A DNA stretch of 64,000 nucleotides from an uncultured Collinsella sp. (GTDB taxonomy: Bacteria > Actinomycetota > Coriobacteriia > Coriobacteriales > Coriobacteriaceae), in the NCBI GenBank assembly GCA_900544135.1, contig UQTU01000004.1:1-64000 (forward strand). Reading direction: 5' to 3'. Positions 8,850 through 16,973 of the stretch are shown piece by piece (positions within the stretch are counted from its first letter, which is position 1; each line of letters begins with the position of its first letter). The notes under the pieces are model-generated. The model ran no database searches, was not told the origin of the DNA, and saw nothing but the letters and a program-made list of their open reading frames with translations. Both the position numbers and the translations under genes were made by a program.

Positions 8850-8888
8850 AAACCACCACAAAGGTGCCTGTCCCCTTTGTGGTGGTTT
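8850..8888. repeat. 15-bp perfect hairpin between hisB and hisH
   Basis: Bases 8850-8864 pair perfectly with 8874-8888 around a 9-base loop (TGCCTGTCC). The stem ends 13 bases before the AAGGAGG ribosome site of hisH. On the + strand it is followed by TTGG rather than a T-run, so it may act as an RNA processing or partial termination site inside the operon, or be a mobile intergenic palindrome. Confidence 0.65.
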
Positions 8889-8913
8889 TGGATGATGGAA
8901 AAAGGAGGGTCGC

Positions 8914-9615
8914 GTGGGCGAACCGAAGATCGTGGTGGTCGACTACCACAAGGGCAACTTGTCGAGCGTCGTGCGCGGGCTTGCGCGCGCCGGTGCTGCC
9001 GCCTGCACGTCGGACGATCCGGAGCAGATCCGCAACGCCAACGGCCTGGTCATCCCGGGCGTGGGTGCGTTCTATGACGCGATCGCCTTTATGCGTCAGA
9101 GCGGCGAGGAGGTGGCCGTGCTCGATGCCGTTGCCGCCGGAACTCCGCTGCTCGGCATCTGCCTGGGCCTTCAGCTGTTTTTTGAGCGCGGCAACGAGGG
9201 CGTGCCTGCGAACGAGGACGCGGACGCGGACGACGATGCCTCCGAGCAGGCCGGTGGTCCCTGGGTCGATGGCCTGGGCATCATGCGTGGCTCGTGCACG
9301 CACCTGGAGTCGAGCCGTCTGAAGGTCCCGCACGTGGGCTGGGACCAGGTGCACATGACGCCCGCCGGTGCGGCCGATCCACTGCTTGCCGGTTTTGCCG
9401 AGGGTGCCAACATGTATTTCACCCACAGCTATGCGGTGGCCGACGATGCCGATGCCGCCGATGTGCTGGCGCGCACGCACTATACGCGGAGTTTCCCGTG
9501 CATCGTGCGCCACGGCAACGTGTGGGGCTGCCAGTTCCATCCCGAGAAATCCTCCGCGCTGGGTCAGCGCATCCTTAAGAATTTCGTCAGCATCGTCGAG
9601 GAGGTCGGCCGATGA
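8914..9615 (+). CDS. hisH: Imidazole glycerol phosphate synthase, glutaminase subunit
   Basis: A class I glutamine amidotransferase (233 aa) that feeds ammonia to HisF. The nucleophile elbow is GICLGLQLFF, and the His-Glu pair is in QFHPEKSS near the end. VVDYHKGNLSSV at the N-terminus and VPHVGWDQV are family motifs. An Asp/Glu-rich insertion of about 20 residues (NEDADADDDASEQ) follows the nucleophile region. It starts with GTG, preceded by AAGGAGG at 8902-8908, and its end overlaps hisA by four bases (ATGA). Confidence 0.95.
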   Translation: MGEPKIVVVDYHKGNLSSVVRGLARAGAAACTSDDPEQIRNANGLVIPGVGAFYDAIAFMRQSGEEVAVLDAVAAGTPLLGICLGLQLFFERGNEGVPANEDADADDDASEQAGGPWVDGLGIMRGSCTHLESSRLKVPHVGWDQVHMTPAGAADPLLAGFAEGANMYFTHSYAVADDADAADVLARTHYTRSFPCIVRHGNVWGCQFHPEKSSALGQRILKNFVSIVEEVGR

Positions 9616-10355
9616 TTCTGTTTCCCGCAATCGATTTGATCGGCGGCAAGGTCGTGCGCTTGGAGCGCGGCGACCGGAGCCGCTGCAAGGTATATTCCGA
9701 CGACCCCGTGGCCGTCGCCCGCTCCTTTGCCGAGCAGGGCGCAAGCTGGGTGCATGTCGTCGACCTGTCCGCTGCCTTTGGCGAGGACGAGGACGCGTGC
9801 GCTGCCAACTCGGCAGCGATCGAGGCCATCTGCGGCGTCGATGGTCTGTCCGTGGATGTGGGCGGCGGCGTTCGCTCGCTCGCGCGCATCGACGAGCTGG
9901 CCGGCTATGGCGCTCGCCGCATTGCACTGGGTACCGTGCTGGTGACCGAGCCGGGTTTTGCCGAGGTGGCAGCCCAAGGCTTTGGTGAGCTACTGGTGGC
10001 AGACATCGCCGCGCGCGACGGCCAGGTCAAGGTGAACGGCTGGCGCGACGGCGCGGGTATGGCGCTCGACGATGCCGTGGCGCAGCTTTCCGAGCTGGGC
10101 TTTAAGCACCTGGTCTATACCGACATCGCGCGCGATGGCATGCAGACGGGCATCGATGTGGCGGCGTATCGCCATGTGGCCGAGGTCGCGGGCTTTTCCG
10201 TCGTGGCTTCGGGCGGTATCTCGACGCTCGACGACATCCGCGCACTGGCCGCGGTGGGCGAGGATGCCATCGAAGGCGCCATTACCGGTCGCGCGCTCTA
10301 CGAGGGCAACTTTACGCTGGCCCAGGCGCTGGCCGCCGCCCGAGGGGAGGAATAG
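9612..10355 (+). CDS. hisA: Phosphoribosylformimino-5-aminoimidazole carboxamide ribotide isomerase
   Basis: A 247-aa TIM barrel that opens the ribose ring of ProFAR (Amadori rearrangement). Conserved stretches are FPAIDLIGGKVVRLERGD, VDVGGGVRSL (catalytic Asp on strand 1, Gly-rich phosphate loop), TDIARDGMQTGID and VASGGISTLDDI. It overlaps hisH by four bases and is followed three bases later by hisF, the related barrel enzyme. Confidence 0.96.
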   Translation: MILFPAIDLIGGKVVRLERGDRSRCKVYSDDPVAVARSFAEQGASWVHVVDLSAAFGEDEDACAANSAAIEAICGVDGLSVDVGGGVRSLARIDELAGYGARRIALGTVLVTEPGFAEVAAQGFGELLVADIAARDGQVKVNGWRDGAGMALDDAVAQLSELGFKHLVYTDIARDGMQTGIDVAAYRHVAEVAGFSVVASGGISTLDDIRALAAVGEDAIEGAITGRALYEGNFTLAQALAAARGEE

Positions 10356-10358
10356 CCC

Positions 10359-11141
10359 ATGCTTACCAAACGCGTGATTCCCTGTCTGGATGTTAAGGAC
10401 GGTCGTGTGGTCAAGGGCGTCAACTTCGTGAGCCTGCGCGATGCGGGCGATCCGGTGGAGCTGGCCCGCGCCTACGACCGCGAGGGTGCGGACGAGGTCG
10501 TCTTTCTGGATATTACCGCCACGAGCGACAACCGCGCGACGACCATCGAGATGGCGGCGCATGCTGCCGAGGAGCTGGCCATTCCCTACACCGTGGGCGG
10601 CGGCTTTCGCGACCTGGCGGGCATGCGCACCATGGTGGCTGCCGGTGCCGACAAGGTATCGCTCAACTCGGCGGCCGTGCGCGACCCGTCGCTGATCAGC
10701 CAGGCTGCCGCGGCGTTTGGCAGTCAGGCCGTGGTCGTGGCAATCGATGCCAAGCGCGTCGGTTTGCCCGGCGCATCCGGTGCCGACAAGTGGGAGGTCT
10801 TTACCGCAGGAGGCCGCAACGCCACGGGTATCGACGCGGTGGCGTGGGCCGAGGAGGCGGCTCGTCGCGGCGCCGGTGAGATCTTGCTGACCAGTATGGA
10901 TCGCGACGGCACCAAGGCCGGCTTTGACCTGGCGCTCACCCGCGCTGTGGCCCGCGCGGTGCCGATTCCCGTCATCGCGAGCGGCGGCGTGGGCACGCTC
11001 GAGCATTTTGCCGAGGGCGTGATCGAGGGCGAGGCCGATGCCGTGCTGGCGGCGAGCGTCTTTCACTTTGGAACCTTCAGCATTCGCGAAGTCAAAGAGT
11101 ATATGGCCTCTCAAGGTATTCCTGTGAGATTGGATTTCTAG
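10359..11141 (+). CDS. hisF: Imidazole glycerol phosphate synthase, cyclase subunit
   Basis: A 260-aa TIM barrel that uses HisH-derived ammonia to close the imidazole ring and release AICAR. It shows RVIPCLDVKDGRVVKGVNF (catalytic Asp), VGGGFRDLAGMR, DKVSLNSAAVRDPSLI, LLTSMDRDGTKAGFD (second catalytic Asp) and IASGGVGTLEHF. AICAR made here enters purine synthesis through PurH, encoded at 51381. The long inverted repeat at 11151-11245 follows at once. Confidence 0.96.
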   Translation: MLTKRVIPCLDVKDGRVVKGVNFVSLRDAGDPVELARAYDREGADEVVFLDITATSDNRATTIEMAAHAAEELAIPYTVGGGFRDLAGMRTMVAAGADKVSLNSAAVRDPSLISQAAAAFGSQAVVVAIDAKRVGLPGASGADKWEVFTAGGRNATGIDAVAWAEEAARRGAGEILLTSMDRDGTKAGFDLALTRAVARAVPIPVIASGGVGTLEHFAEGVIEGEADAVLAASVFHFGTFSIREVKEYMASQGIPVRLDF

Positions 11142-11150
11142 CGCTGCGGC

Positions 11151-11245
11151 TTGTCCAGGCACCCGACCTTCCGGCTCCAACCCTCCTCGCGTACTTAAGT
11201 ACGCGTCGTCGGGCTTGTCGCTCGGAATCTCGGGCACCTGGACAA
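11151..11245. repeat. Long nested inverted repeat (family A), copy 1
   Basis: A 95-bp imperfect palindrome. The outer arms begin TTGTCCAGG and end CCTGGACAA, with matching CCCGA..TTCCG blocks inside and a central perfect palindrome GCGTACTTAAGTACGC (11189-11204). It lies between hisF and hisI and shares the core CTCGCGTAC..AAGTACGCGTCG with the copy at 53035-53133. Confidence 0.7.
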
Positions 11246-11283
11246 CCCTCGCCGACCTGCGAAGTTTGAATTTGGGGAGAGAA

Positions 11284-11613
11284 ATGGAAGAGATAACCGA
11301 TCCTTCAAAGCTTACATACGACGCCAAGGGGCTGATTCCTTGTGTGGTTCAGCAGTATGACACCGGCGAGGTGCTTATGGTTGCTTGGATGAACGAGGAG
11401 TCGGTGGGGCTGACGCTCAAGACCGGTACCACGTGGTTTTGGAGCCGCAGCCGTCAGGAGCTCTGGAACAAGGGCGCGACGAGCGGCAATATGCAAGAGG
11501 TCAAGGAGCTCTGGGCCGACTGCGATAGCGATACGCTGCTGGTCAAGGTCGACTCGCCGGGTTCGGCCTGCCATACCGGCAACCGTACCTGCTTCTTTAA
11601 AAAACTCGCGTAG
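11284..11613 (+). CDS. hisI: Phosphoribosyl-AMP cyclohydrolase
   Basis: A 109-aa zinc enzyme that opens the purine ring of phosphoribosyl-AMP (third step). The family signature is complete: VLMVAWMNEES, TWFWSRSRQELWNKGATSGN, the Asp-rich metal site WADCDSDTLLVKV and the zinc ligands SACHTGNRTCF. It is monofunctional; the pyrophosphatase is the separate hisE. The open frame extends upstream through the palindrome, but ATG 11284 is preceded by GGGGAGAGAA and fits the family length. Confidence 0.96.
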   Translation: MEEITDPSKLTYDAKGLIPCVVQQYDTGEVLMVAWMNEESVGLTLKTGTTWFWSRSRQELWNKGATSGNMQEVKELWADCDSDTLLVKVDSPGSACHTGNRTCFFKKLA

Positions 11614-11659
11614 GGCGGGCGCTCGACCAGGCGCTTGGCCAACCAGAAAGGATTGAACC

Positions 11660-11977
11660 ATGGGTGTGCGCACCGCAAATGTTCAGGATGGAAATATCGG
11701 TGAGACGCTGACGGGGCTGGCCGAGGTGATTCATGGCCGTCGCGACGCGTCGCCGCAGGAGAGCTATACCGCGCGTCTGTTGACCGACGTCGAGGATGAG
11801 CTGCTCAAGAAGCTTGCCGAGGAGGCGAGCGAGGTGATCATGGCCTGCAAGGATAACGACCATGACCACATTCGCTATGAGGCCGGCGACCTGGTCTACC
11901 ACTTGCTCGTGACGCTCGAGCGCTACGGCATCACCCTCGACGAGCTGGCCGGCGAACTCAACGCCCGCCGCCACTAG
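11660..11977 (+). CDS. hisE: Phosphoribosyl-ATP pyrophosphatase
   Basis: A 105-aa all-alpha MazG-like pyrophosphohydrolase for the second step of the pathway. The metal-binding helix motif is KKLAEEASEVIMACKD followed by EAGDLVYHLLV. ATG 11660 has AGAAAGGA upstream. Last gene of the + strand his operon; the convergent histidinol-phosphatase follows across a hairpin. Confidence 0.95.
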   Translation: MGVRTANVQDGNIGETLTGLAEVIHGRRDASPQESYTARLLTDVEDELLKKLAEEASEVIMACKDNDHDHIRYEAGDLVYHLLVTLERYGITLDELAGELNARRH

Positions 11978-12016
11978 TCGTTTGGGACAGTCTTTGTTGG
12001 TGTAACGGGGTCATGG

Positions 12017-12085
12017 AAGTTGCGGTGAAATAGGGACTGTTTAAGCGCTTCATCAGGCAAAACAATCCCTATTCCACCGCAACTT
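12017..12085. repeat. Hairpin repeat (family B), copy 1, between convergent genes
   Basis: AAGTTGCGGTGAAATAGGGA..TGTTT (from 12017) pairs with AAACA..TCCCTATTCCACCGCAACTT (to 12085), an imperfect stem of about 26 bp. Nearly the same sequence recurs at 18761-18827. Both copies sit between the 3' ends of convergent genes (here hisE and the histidinol-phosphatase), which suits a bidirectional terminator. Confidence 0.7.
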
Positions 12086-12097
12086 ATGAAGGGATGG

Positions 12098-13009
12098 CTA
12101 GTCGAGGGGTGTGGGTTCCCATTCGCCGGTGGGGTGGGGGATGTCGAAGGTTCGGTAGCCGCAGTCGTAGGCGTGGGCTTGTGCCTCGCGGATATTCCAG
12201 CAGATGTCGCAGGCGCGGTGCGCGTCCGAGCCAAAGGTGATGGGTACCTCGGCGTGGGCAAAGCAACGCAACAGCCCCGTCGAGGGGTAATAGTCGTCGA
12301 GGCCCTTGCGCGGCGCGGCGGTCGAAACTTCAACGCGGCGGCCTGTATCGTGTGCGCACTCTGCCATCTGCTCCCAAAACGGTGCCGTATCAAAATCGGG
12401 CGCAAAGCCTTCCTTCGAAAAGCGCATGAACAGGTCGGGGTGAGCCATCACATCAAAGTTAAGCGGGCTTTCGCAAGCGCGGCACCAGTCGTCGACGTAG
12501 CGCTCCCACACGCCGCGTACCCCCAGGTTTTCCCAAACGTGCAGGTCGGTGTCATCGTCGATCCAACCGCAAAGGGAATCGGGTGTATCGGGGCGAGCGA
12601 CGTTTTCCGTTCCCGCCATACCCGCGGCACCGGCCATGATATCGCCTGGGTTGCCAATCCAATGCACGCTGCCCAGGCGTACCACGGCGCTCTGGGACCA
12701 GCGCTCAACCAAAGGCTCGCAGCCCTCGTACCAATCGCATTCAAAGCCATAGATAAGCTCGAGCTCCGGCGCAATCTGCGCGGCGAGTTTGCGGGCGTCC
12801 TCAAAGGCCAGACGATGTGCCGGCAGGTCGCCCTCAGTAACCTGCACTTCGCAGTTGGCATCCATGCTGGCAGGCAGGGTGAGATGGTCGGTCGAGACCA
12901 TGACGCGGCAGCCGGCCGCAGCAGCGGCGCGAACGTTGTCCTCAAACGAGGCATGTCCGTCCGAAAACGAGGTGTGGGTATGGCAATCGACCAGCGGGCA
13001 GACAGACAT
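12098..13009 (-). CDS. hisK: Histidinol-phosphatase, PHP family
   Basis: A 303-aa PHP-domain metallo-phosphatase that dephosphorylates histidinol phosphate, completing the pathway since HisB here lacks the phosphatase domain. Metal-binding motifs are DCHTHTSFSDGH at the N-terminus, STDHL, GFECDW, MAHPDLFMRF and the terminal GSDAH. The start has AAGGAGC seven bases upstream on the minus strand. It converges on the his operon instead of lying in it, so it is transcribed separately. Other PHP hydrolases look similar, but the his context makes this assignment strong. Confidence 0.87.
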   Translation of the reverse strand: MSVCPLVDCHTHTSFSDGHASFEDNVRAAAAAGCRVMVSTDHLTLPASMDANCEVQVTEGDLPAHRLAFEDARKLAAQIAPELELIYGFECDWYEGCEPLVERWSQSAVVRLGSVHWIGNPGDIMAGAAGMAGTENVARPDTPDSLCGWIDDDTDLHVWENLGVRGVWERYVDDWCRACESPLNFDVMAHPDLFMRFSKEGFAPDFDTAPFWEQMAECAHDTGRRVEVSTAAPRKGLDDYYPSTGLLRCFAHAEVPITFGSDAHRACDICWNIREAQAHAYDCGYRTFDIPHPTGEWEPTPLD

Positions 13010-13140
13010 GGCAGCTCCTTTGTGTCAAGCGAATCCGCTCCATTGTAATGGCGCAGCTCTCAACACGCCGGACACGCCGGGGGTCGAAATCGATTGGAAA
13101 GGCTGCGCGACGCGCGGTGCGGCCTCGCTTGCGCTCTCAA

Positions 13141-13203
13141 AACATGTACATCAGCCTCCAAAAGCTGCAAAAAATGACATGTTTGGAGGCTGATGTACAT
13201 GTT
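13141..13203. repeat. Perfect 22-bp inverted repeat
   Basis: Bases 13141-13162 (AACATGTACATCAGCC...) are the exact reverse complement of 13182-13203, with a 19-base A-rich loop. It lies in the 331-base divergent gap between the histidinol-phosphatase and the LarC2-like gene; I see no gene in that gap. It could be an operator, a mobile palindrome or the end of a lost small element. Confidence 0.7.
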
Positions 13204-13340
13204 TGGATGAGGCGGTGGAGTGTCGGTTTCTTGCGGGCAAGGAAAATCGCGCTCATCGCGCGCCGTCACATCCGCGCAGCCCGCGATGTGCTAGCGTTTG
13301 GGTGAACAAAACGAGCCCGCGCGGAAAGGATCCGGACCGT

Positions 13341-13826
13341 ATGCAATGCGATAGCACATCCCCGCTGTCCCGCGAGACCGATGCGCCCGAGACCATCGTC
13401 AAGCTGGAATGCGACATCGACGACGCGTCGCCCGAGGTGCTCGCCTACGCTGCCGACCGCCTGCGCGAGGCGGGTGCGCGCGAGGTGCATTGGCTGCCCC
13501 TCTATTGCAAGAAAGGCCGTCCCAGTTGGCAGCTACAGGTAATCTGTGCTCACGAGGATATCGAGCGCCTGCAGACGATTATCTTTTTGGAAACCACGAC
13601 CAACGGCATTCGTCGCCAGGTCATGGAGCGCGTTTGCCTGCCACGCCGCTTTGAGCGCGTAACGACGCTATGGGGCGAGGTGTCCGTCAAGGTGGCAACC
13701 CTGCCCGACGGCAGCGAGCGTGCAGCGCCCGAGTACGAGGACTGCGCCCGTCTCGCCCGCGAGCACAATGTGCCGCTCCAGCGCGTGATGCAGGCGGCAC
13801 AAGCCGTGGCACTGCGATTTGAATAA
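13341..13826 (+). CDS. Stand-alone LarC C-terminal domain protein (nickel insertion)
   Basis: A 161-aa protein that matches only the C-terminal half (LarC2) of the nickel-pincer cofactor cyclometallase LarC: ECDIDDASPEVLAYAADRL, CKKGRPSWQL, LETTTNGIRR and PEYEDCARLA. In lactobacilli LarC1 and LarC2 are joined by programmed frameshifting; here no LarC1 half is in the upstream sequence, and larA, larB and larE are not in the window. ATG 13341 follows GGAAAGGA; an upstream extension of the frame has no family similarity. Function on its own is uncertain: a split LarC partner encoded elsewhere, or a repurposed CTP-binding domain. Confidence 0.75.
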   Translation: MQCDSTSPLSRETDAPETIVKLECDIDDASPEVLAYAADRLREAGAREVHWLPLYCKKGRPSWQLQVICAHEDIERLQTIIFLETTTNGIRRQVMERVCLPRRFERVTTLWGEVSVKVATLPDGSERAAPEYEDCARLAREHNVPLQRVMQAAQAVALRFE

Positions 13827-13886
13827 CGCGGCTGGTGGCGACATCCTGCGCCCAGCCATATCAACCCCATTCGAAAGGATCTCCCC

Positions 13887-14435
13887 ATGAAATACCTCAT
13901 CGCCTCCGACATCCACGGCTCGGCATATTGGACCGAACGCCTTTGCGCCGCCATCGAGTCCGAGCAGCCCGATCGCATTGTGCTGCTGGGCGACCTGCTC
14001 TACCACGGCCCGCGTAACGACCTGCCGCGCGACTACGCTCCCAAGCGCGTGATTCCGCTGCTCAACGCCCTGGCCGACCGCATCATCGCGGTGCGCGGCA
14101 ACTGCGACGCCGAGGTCGACCAGATGGTGCTCGACTTTCCCATCATGGCCGACTATGCCACGTTATTCGACGAGAACGGCCGCGAGCTGTTCCTGACGCA
14201 CGGCCACGTTTTTGGCGCCGGTATGCACAACAGCGTCGACCACGCGCCCGCGCTGCCCGAGGGCTCCGCGCTCGTCTACGGTCACACGCACATCAAGGTC
14301 AACGAAGCGAGCGAGGAGCATCCTGGTCTGTGGCTCTTCAACCCCGGCAGCGTGAGCATCCCCAAGGACGGTACGCACAGCTACGGCATCTACGAGGGCG
14401 GCGCGTTCCGCCACGTGATCATGGAGGAGGACTAG
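13887..14435 (+). CDS. yfcE: YfcE-like metallophosphoesterase
   Basis: A 182-aa calcineurin-like phosphodiesterase of the YfcE/MJ0936 type. The binuclear metal ligands are visible in order: SDIHG, LGDLLYHGPRND, RGNCDAE, LTHGHVFG and GHTHIKV. It is probably a cytoplasmic phosphodiesterase of unknown natural substrate. ATG 13887 follows GAAAGGATCTCC. It is followed two bases later by mazG, so the two are probably co-transcribed with the LarC2-like gene. Confidence 0.88.
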   Translation: MKYLIASDIHGSAYWTERLCAAIESEQPDRIVLLGDLLYHGPRNDLPRDYAPKRVIPLLNALADRIIAVRGNCDAEVDQMVLDFPIMADYATLFDENGRELFLTHGHVFGAGMHNSVDHAPALPEGSALVYGHTHIKVNEASEEHPGLWLFNPGSVSIPKDGTHSYGIYEGGAFRHVIMEED

Positions 14436-14437
14436 CC

Positions 14438-15298
14438 ATGGCCGAGCATATGGCTCAGCAAAATGCCGAGGGTTCGCGTGACCTGTCCACGCTGGTAGAT
14501 GCATCGGCCGAGCTGCAGCATCTGGTGCAGACCATCTGGCGTCTGCGTCAGCCCGACGGCTGCCCGTGGGACCGCGAGCAGACGCACCGCAGCATTGGCA
14601 AGAACATGATCGAGGAGGCCTACGAGGCGCTCGACTGCATCGAGGCCGACGACGCGGCGCACCTGCGCGAGGAGCTGGGCGACGTGCTCATGCAGGTAGT
14701 GTTGCATGCGCAGATCGCGGCGGACGCCGGCGAGTTTACGCTGGCCGACGTGGCGCACGATATCGACGCCAAGCTCATTCGCCGTCATCCGCACGTGTTT
14801 GGCGATGCGGATGCCGACAGCTCTGACGAGGTGCTCAAGATTTGGGACGAGGTCAAGCTTGCCGAGAAGGCCGCCAAGGACAAGGCCGTGGCGGCAGGCG
14901 AGGCCGCGCCCGAGGGGCTGCTCGACGGCGTGCCCACGCACCTGCCGGCGCTGATGCAAGCGCAAAAGGTCTCGCGCAAGGCGGCTGCCGTGGGCTTTGA
15001 GTGGGAGACGGTCCAGGATGTGTGGGACGAGGTCGCCGAGGAGCGTGCCGAGTTTGAGGCCGAGGCCCCTGGCTCGCCCGAGCGCGAAATGGAGTTTGGC
15101 GATCTGCTCTTTGCCCTGGTCAACGTCGCGCGCAAGGAGGGTATCGACGCCGAGAGCGCCCTGCGCGCGAGCACGGCCAAGTTTCGCCGTCGCTGGGCTG
15201 CGATGGAGCAGATGGCGGCCGATGCCCACGTGGATCTTGCCGAGCTTTCGACCCACGGCCTCAACGACCTGTGGGATGCCGCAAAGGCGGAGGAGTAA
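14438..15298 (+). CDS. mazG: Nucleoside triphosphate pyrophosphohydrolase MazG
   Basis: A 286-aa tandem-domain MazG that hydrolyses (d)NTPs to monophosphates, a house-cleaning and starvation-response enzyme. The first domain carries CPWDREQTHRSIGKNMIEEAYE and EELGDVLMQVVLHAQ, the second EVAEERAEF and EFGDLLFALVNVAR, both with EExxE-type magnesium sites. An Ala/Lys-rich linker separates them. ATG 14438 lies two bases after the yfcE stop; an in-frame upstream ATG inside yfcE is not needed. Confidence 0.93.
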   Translation: MAEHMAQQNAEGSRDLSTLVDASAELQHLVQTIWRLRQPDGCPWDREQTHRSIGKNMIEEAYEALDCIEADDAAHLREELGDVLMQVVLHAQIAADAGEFTLADVAHDIDAKLIRRHPHVFGDADADSSDEVLKIWDEVKLAEKAAKDKAVAAGEAAPEGLLDGVPTHLPALMQAQKVSRKAAAVGFEWETVQDVWDEVAEERAEFEAEAPGSPEREMEFGDLLFALVNVARKEGIDAESALRASTAKFRRRWAAMEQMAADAHVDLAELSTHGLNDLWDAAKAEE

Positions 15299-15302
15299 GA
15301 CT

Positions 15303-15348
15303 GCGGGAACGACGGGCTGACACGCCTCATCGTTCCCGCTATATTTTT
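15303..15348 (+). terminator. Terminator after mazG
   Basis: GCGGGAACGA (15303-15312) pairs with TCGTTCCCGC (15330-15339), followed by TATATTTTT. Confidence 0.85.
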
Positions 15349-15487
15349 CGATAATCAAGTGTATCCCTCGGCTAACTTAGGGCATAATGCAAAAAGTGCG
15401 ACATGGCTAACTTACGGAGACGCACCGATGGTGCACGGTCAGCCGGTCGCTTGCATCCACTACGTTTCCAAGTGAGAGGGAGACAAC

Positions 15488-16777
15488 ATGAGCGATATTT
15501 TGGACGTTTACGGTCGCGAGGTGCTCGACAGCCGCGGCAATCCCACCGTCGAGGTCGAGGTTGTGCTCGAGGACGGTAGCTTCGGTCGCGCGATGGTGCC
15601 TTCGGGCGCTTCGACCGGTGCCTTTGAGGCTTGCGAGCTGCGCGATGGCGACAAGGGCCGCTATCTGGGCAAGGGCGTCTCTCAGGCCGTCGAGCACGTC
15701 AACAACGAGTGCGCCAATGCCGTCGTCGGCCTCGACGCCTTCGACCAGCGTGCCGTCGATGCCGCGCTGATTGCCGCGGACGGTACCCCCAACAAGACCA
15801 AGCTCGGTGCCAACGCCATCCTGGGCGTGTCGCTGGCCGTTGCCCGCGCCGCTGCCGAGTCGGCGGGCCTGTCGCTGTACCAGTACCTGGGCGGCGTCAA
15901 CGCTCACCTGCTGCCCACGCCCATGATGAACATTCTCAACGGCGGCGTGCATGCCGACAACAACGTCGACTTCCAGGAGTTCATGATCATGCCCGTGGGT
16001 GCTCCGAGCTTTGCCGAGGGCCTGCGTTGGTGCGCCGAGGTCTACCACACCCTCAAGGGCGTGCTGCACGAGGCCGGCCTGGGCGGCGGCGTGGGCGACG
16101 AGGGCGGCTTTGCCCCCAACCTTAAGACCAATGCCGAGCCGTTCGAGTACATCACCAAGGCCGTGGAGAAGGCCGGCTTTAAGCCCGGCATCGACTTCAT
16201 GTACGCCATGGACCCGGCCTCGACCGAGTTCTACAACGCCGAGACCGGCATGTACGAGCTCAAGGGCGAGGGCGTGGAGTACACGAGTGCCCAGATGGTT
16301 GATTACTGGGAGAAGCTCGTCGACACCTATCCCATCATCTCCATCGAGGACGGCATGGCCGAGGAGGACTGGGACGGCTGGGTTGAGCTCACCCGTCGCA
16401 TTGGCAACAAGGTGCAGCTGGTGGGCGACGACCTGTTCGTCACCAACACCGAGCGCCTCAAGAAGGGCATCGAGCTGGGTGCCGCCAACGCGATCCTGGT
16501 CAAGGTCAACCAGATCGGCACGCTCACCGAGTCGCTCGAGGCCATCGAGACCGCCAAGGAGGCCGGCTACGCTTGCATCGTGAGCCACCGTTCCGGCGAG
16601 ACCGAGGACTCCACGATCGCCGACCTGGTCGTGGGCGTCAACGCCGGCCAGATCAAGTCGGGCGCCCCGTGCCGCAGCGACCGTATCGCCAAGTACAACC
16701 AGCTCATCCGCATCGAGGACGAGCTCGAGGGCAGCGCGCGTTACGCCGGCAAGGCCGCGTTCTACAACATTCGCTAG
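15488..16777 (+). CDS. eno: Enolase
   Basis: A 429-aa phosphopyruvate hydratase of glycolysis, full length. It shows VYGREVLDSRGNPTVEVEV, SGASTGAFEACELRDGD, GANAILGVSLAVARAAA, the catalytic region GDEGGFAPNL, metal ligands in SIEDGMAEEDWDGW and GDDLFVTN, and SHRSGETEDSTIADL near the end. Strong codon bias agrees with high expression. AAGTGAGAGGGAGAC precedes the start. It stands alone between two terminators. Confidence 0.98.
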   Translation: MSDILDVYGREVLDSRGNPTVEVEVVLEDGSFGRAMVPSGASTGAFEACELRDGDKGRYLGKGVSQAVEHVNNECANAVVGLDAFDQRAVDAALIAADGTPNKTKLGANAILGVSLAVARAAAESAGLSLYQYLGGVNAHLLPTPMMNILNGGVHADNNVDFQEFMIMPVGAPSFAEGLRWCAEVYHTLKGVLHEAGLGGGVGDEGGFAPNLKTNAEPFEYITKAVEKAGFKPGIDFMYAMDPASTEFYNAETGMYELKGEGVEYTSAQMVDYWEKLVDTYPIISIEDGMAEEDWDGWVELTRRIGNKVQLVGDDLFVTNTERLKKGIELGAANAILVKVNQIGTLTESLEAIETAKEAGYACIVSHRSGETEDSTIADLVVGVNAGQIKSGAPCRSDRIAKYNQLIRIEDELEGSARYAGKAAFYNIR

Positions 16778-16850
16778 GCACGCGGAGGTCGCGGGGGCGG
16801 GGAAGACTCGGATTTGCCTTGCTCCAGCCGGGCGCTGTTGAGCACCATTG

Positions 16851-16882
16851 GGCGCTGGGCCATATGACTCAGCGCCTTTTTT
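16851..16882 (+). terminator. Terminator after eno
   Basis: GGCGCTG (16851-16857) pairs with CAGCGCC (16870-16876), followed by six T. Confidence 0.85.
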
Positions 16883-16973
16883 ATGTCGAGCAAAGGCTGG
16901 CGAAGGCGGTGCGGGCGCTCGTGCTATAACTAGAATACTTAGCGCAAACAAACCTCAACCGCACAAGGCGCAC

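Noticed and set aside
13060..13269. 69-aa minus-strand open frame in the gap after the histidinol-phosphatase gene
   Set aside because: It runs through the perfect inverted repeat, has no ribosome site and has a low-complexity composition.
15407..16951. 514-aa minus-strand open frame across eno
   Set aside because: Antisense shadow of enolase; no motif and no plausible start signal.
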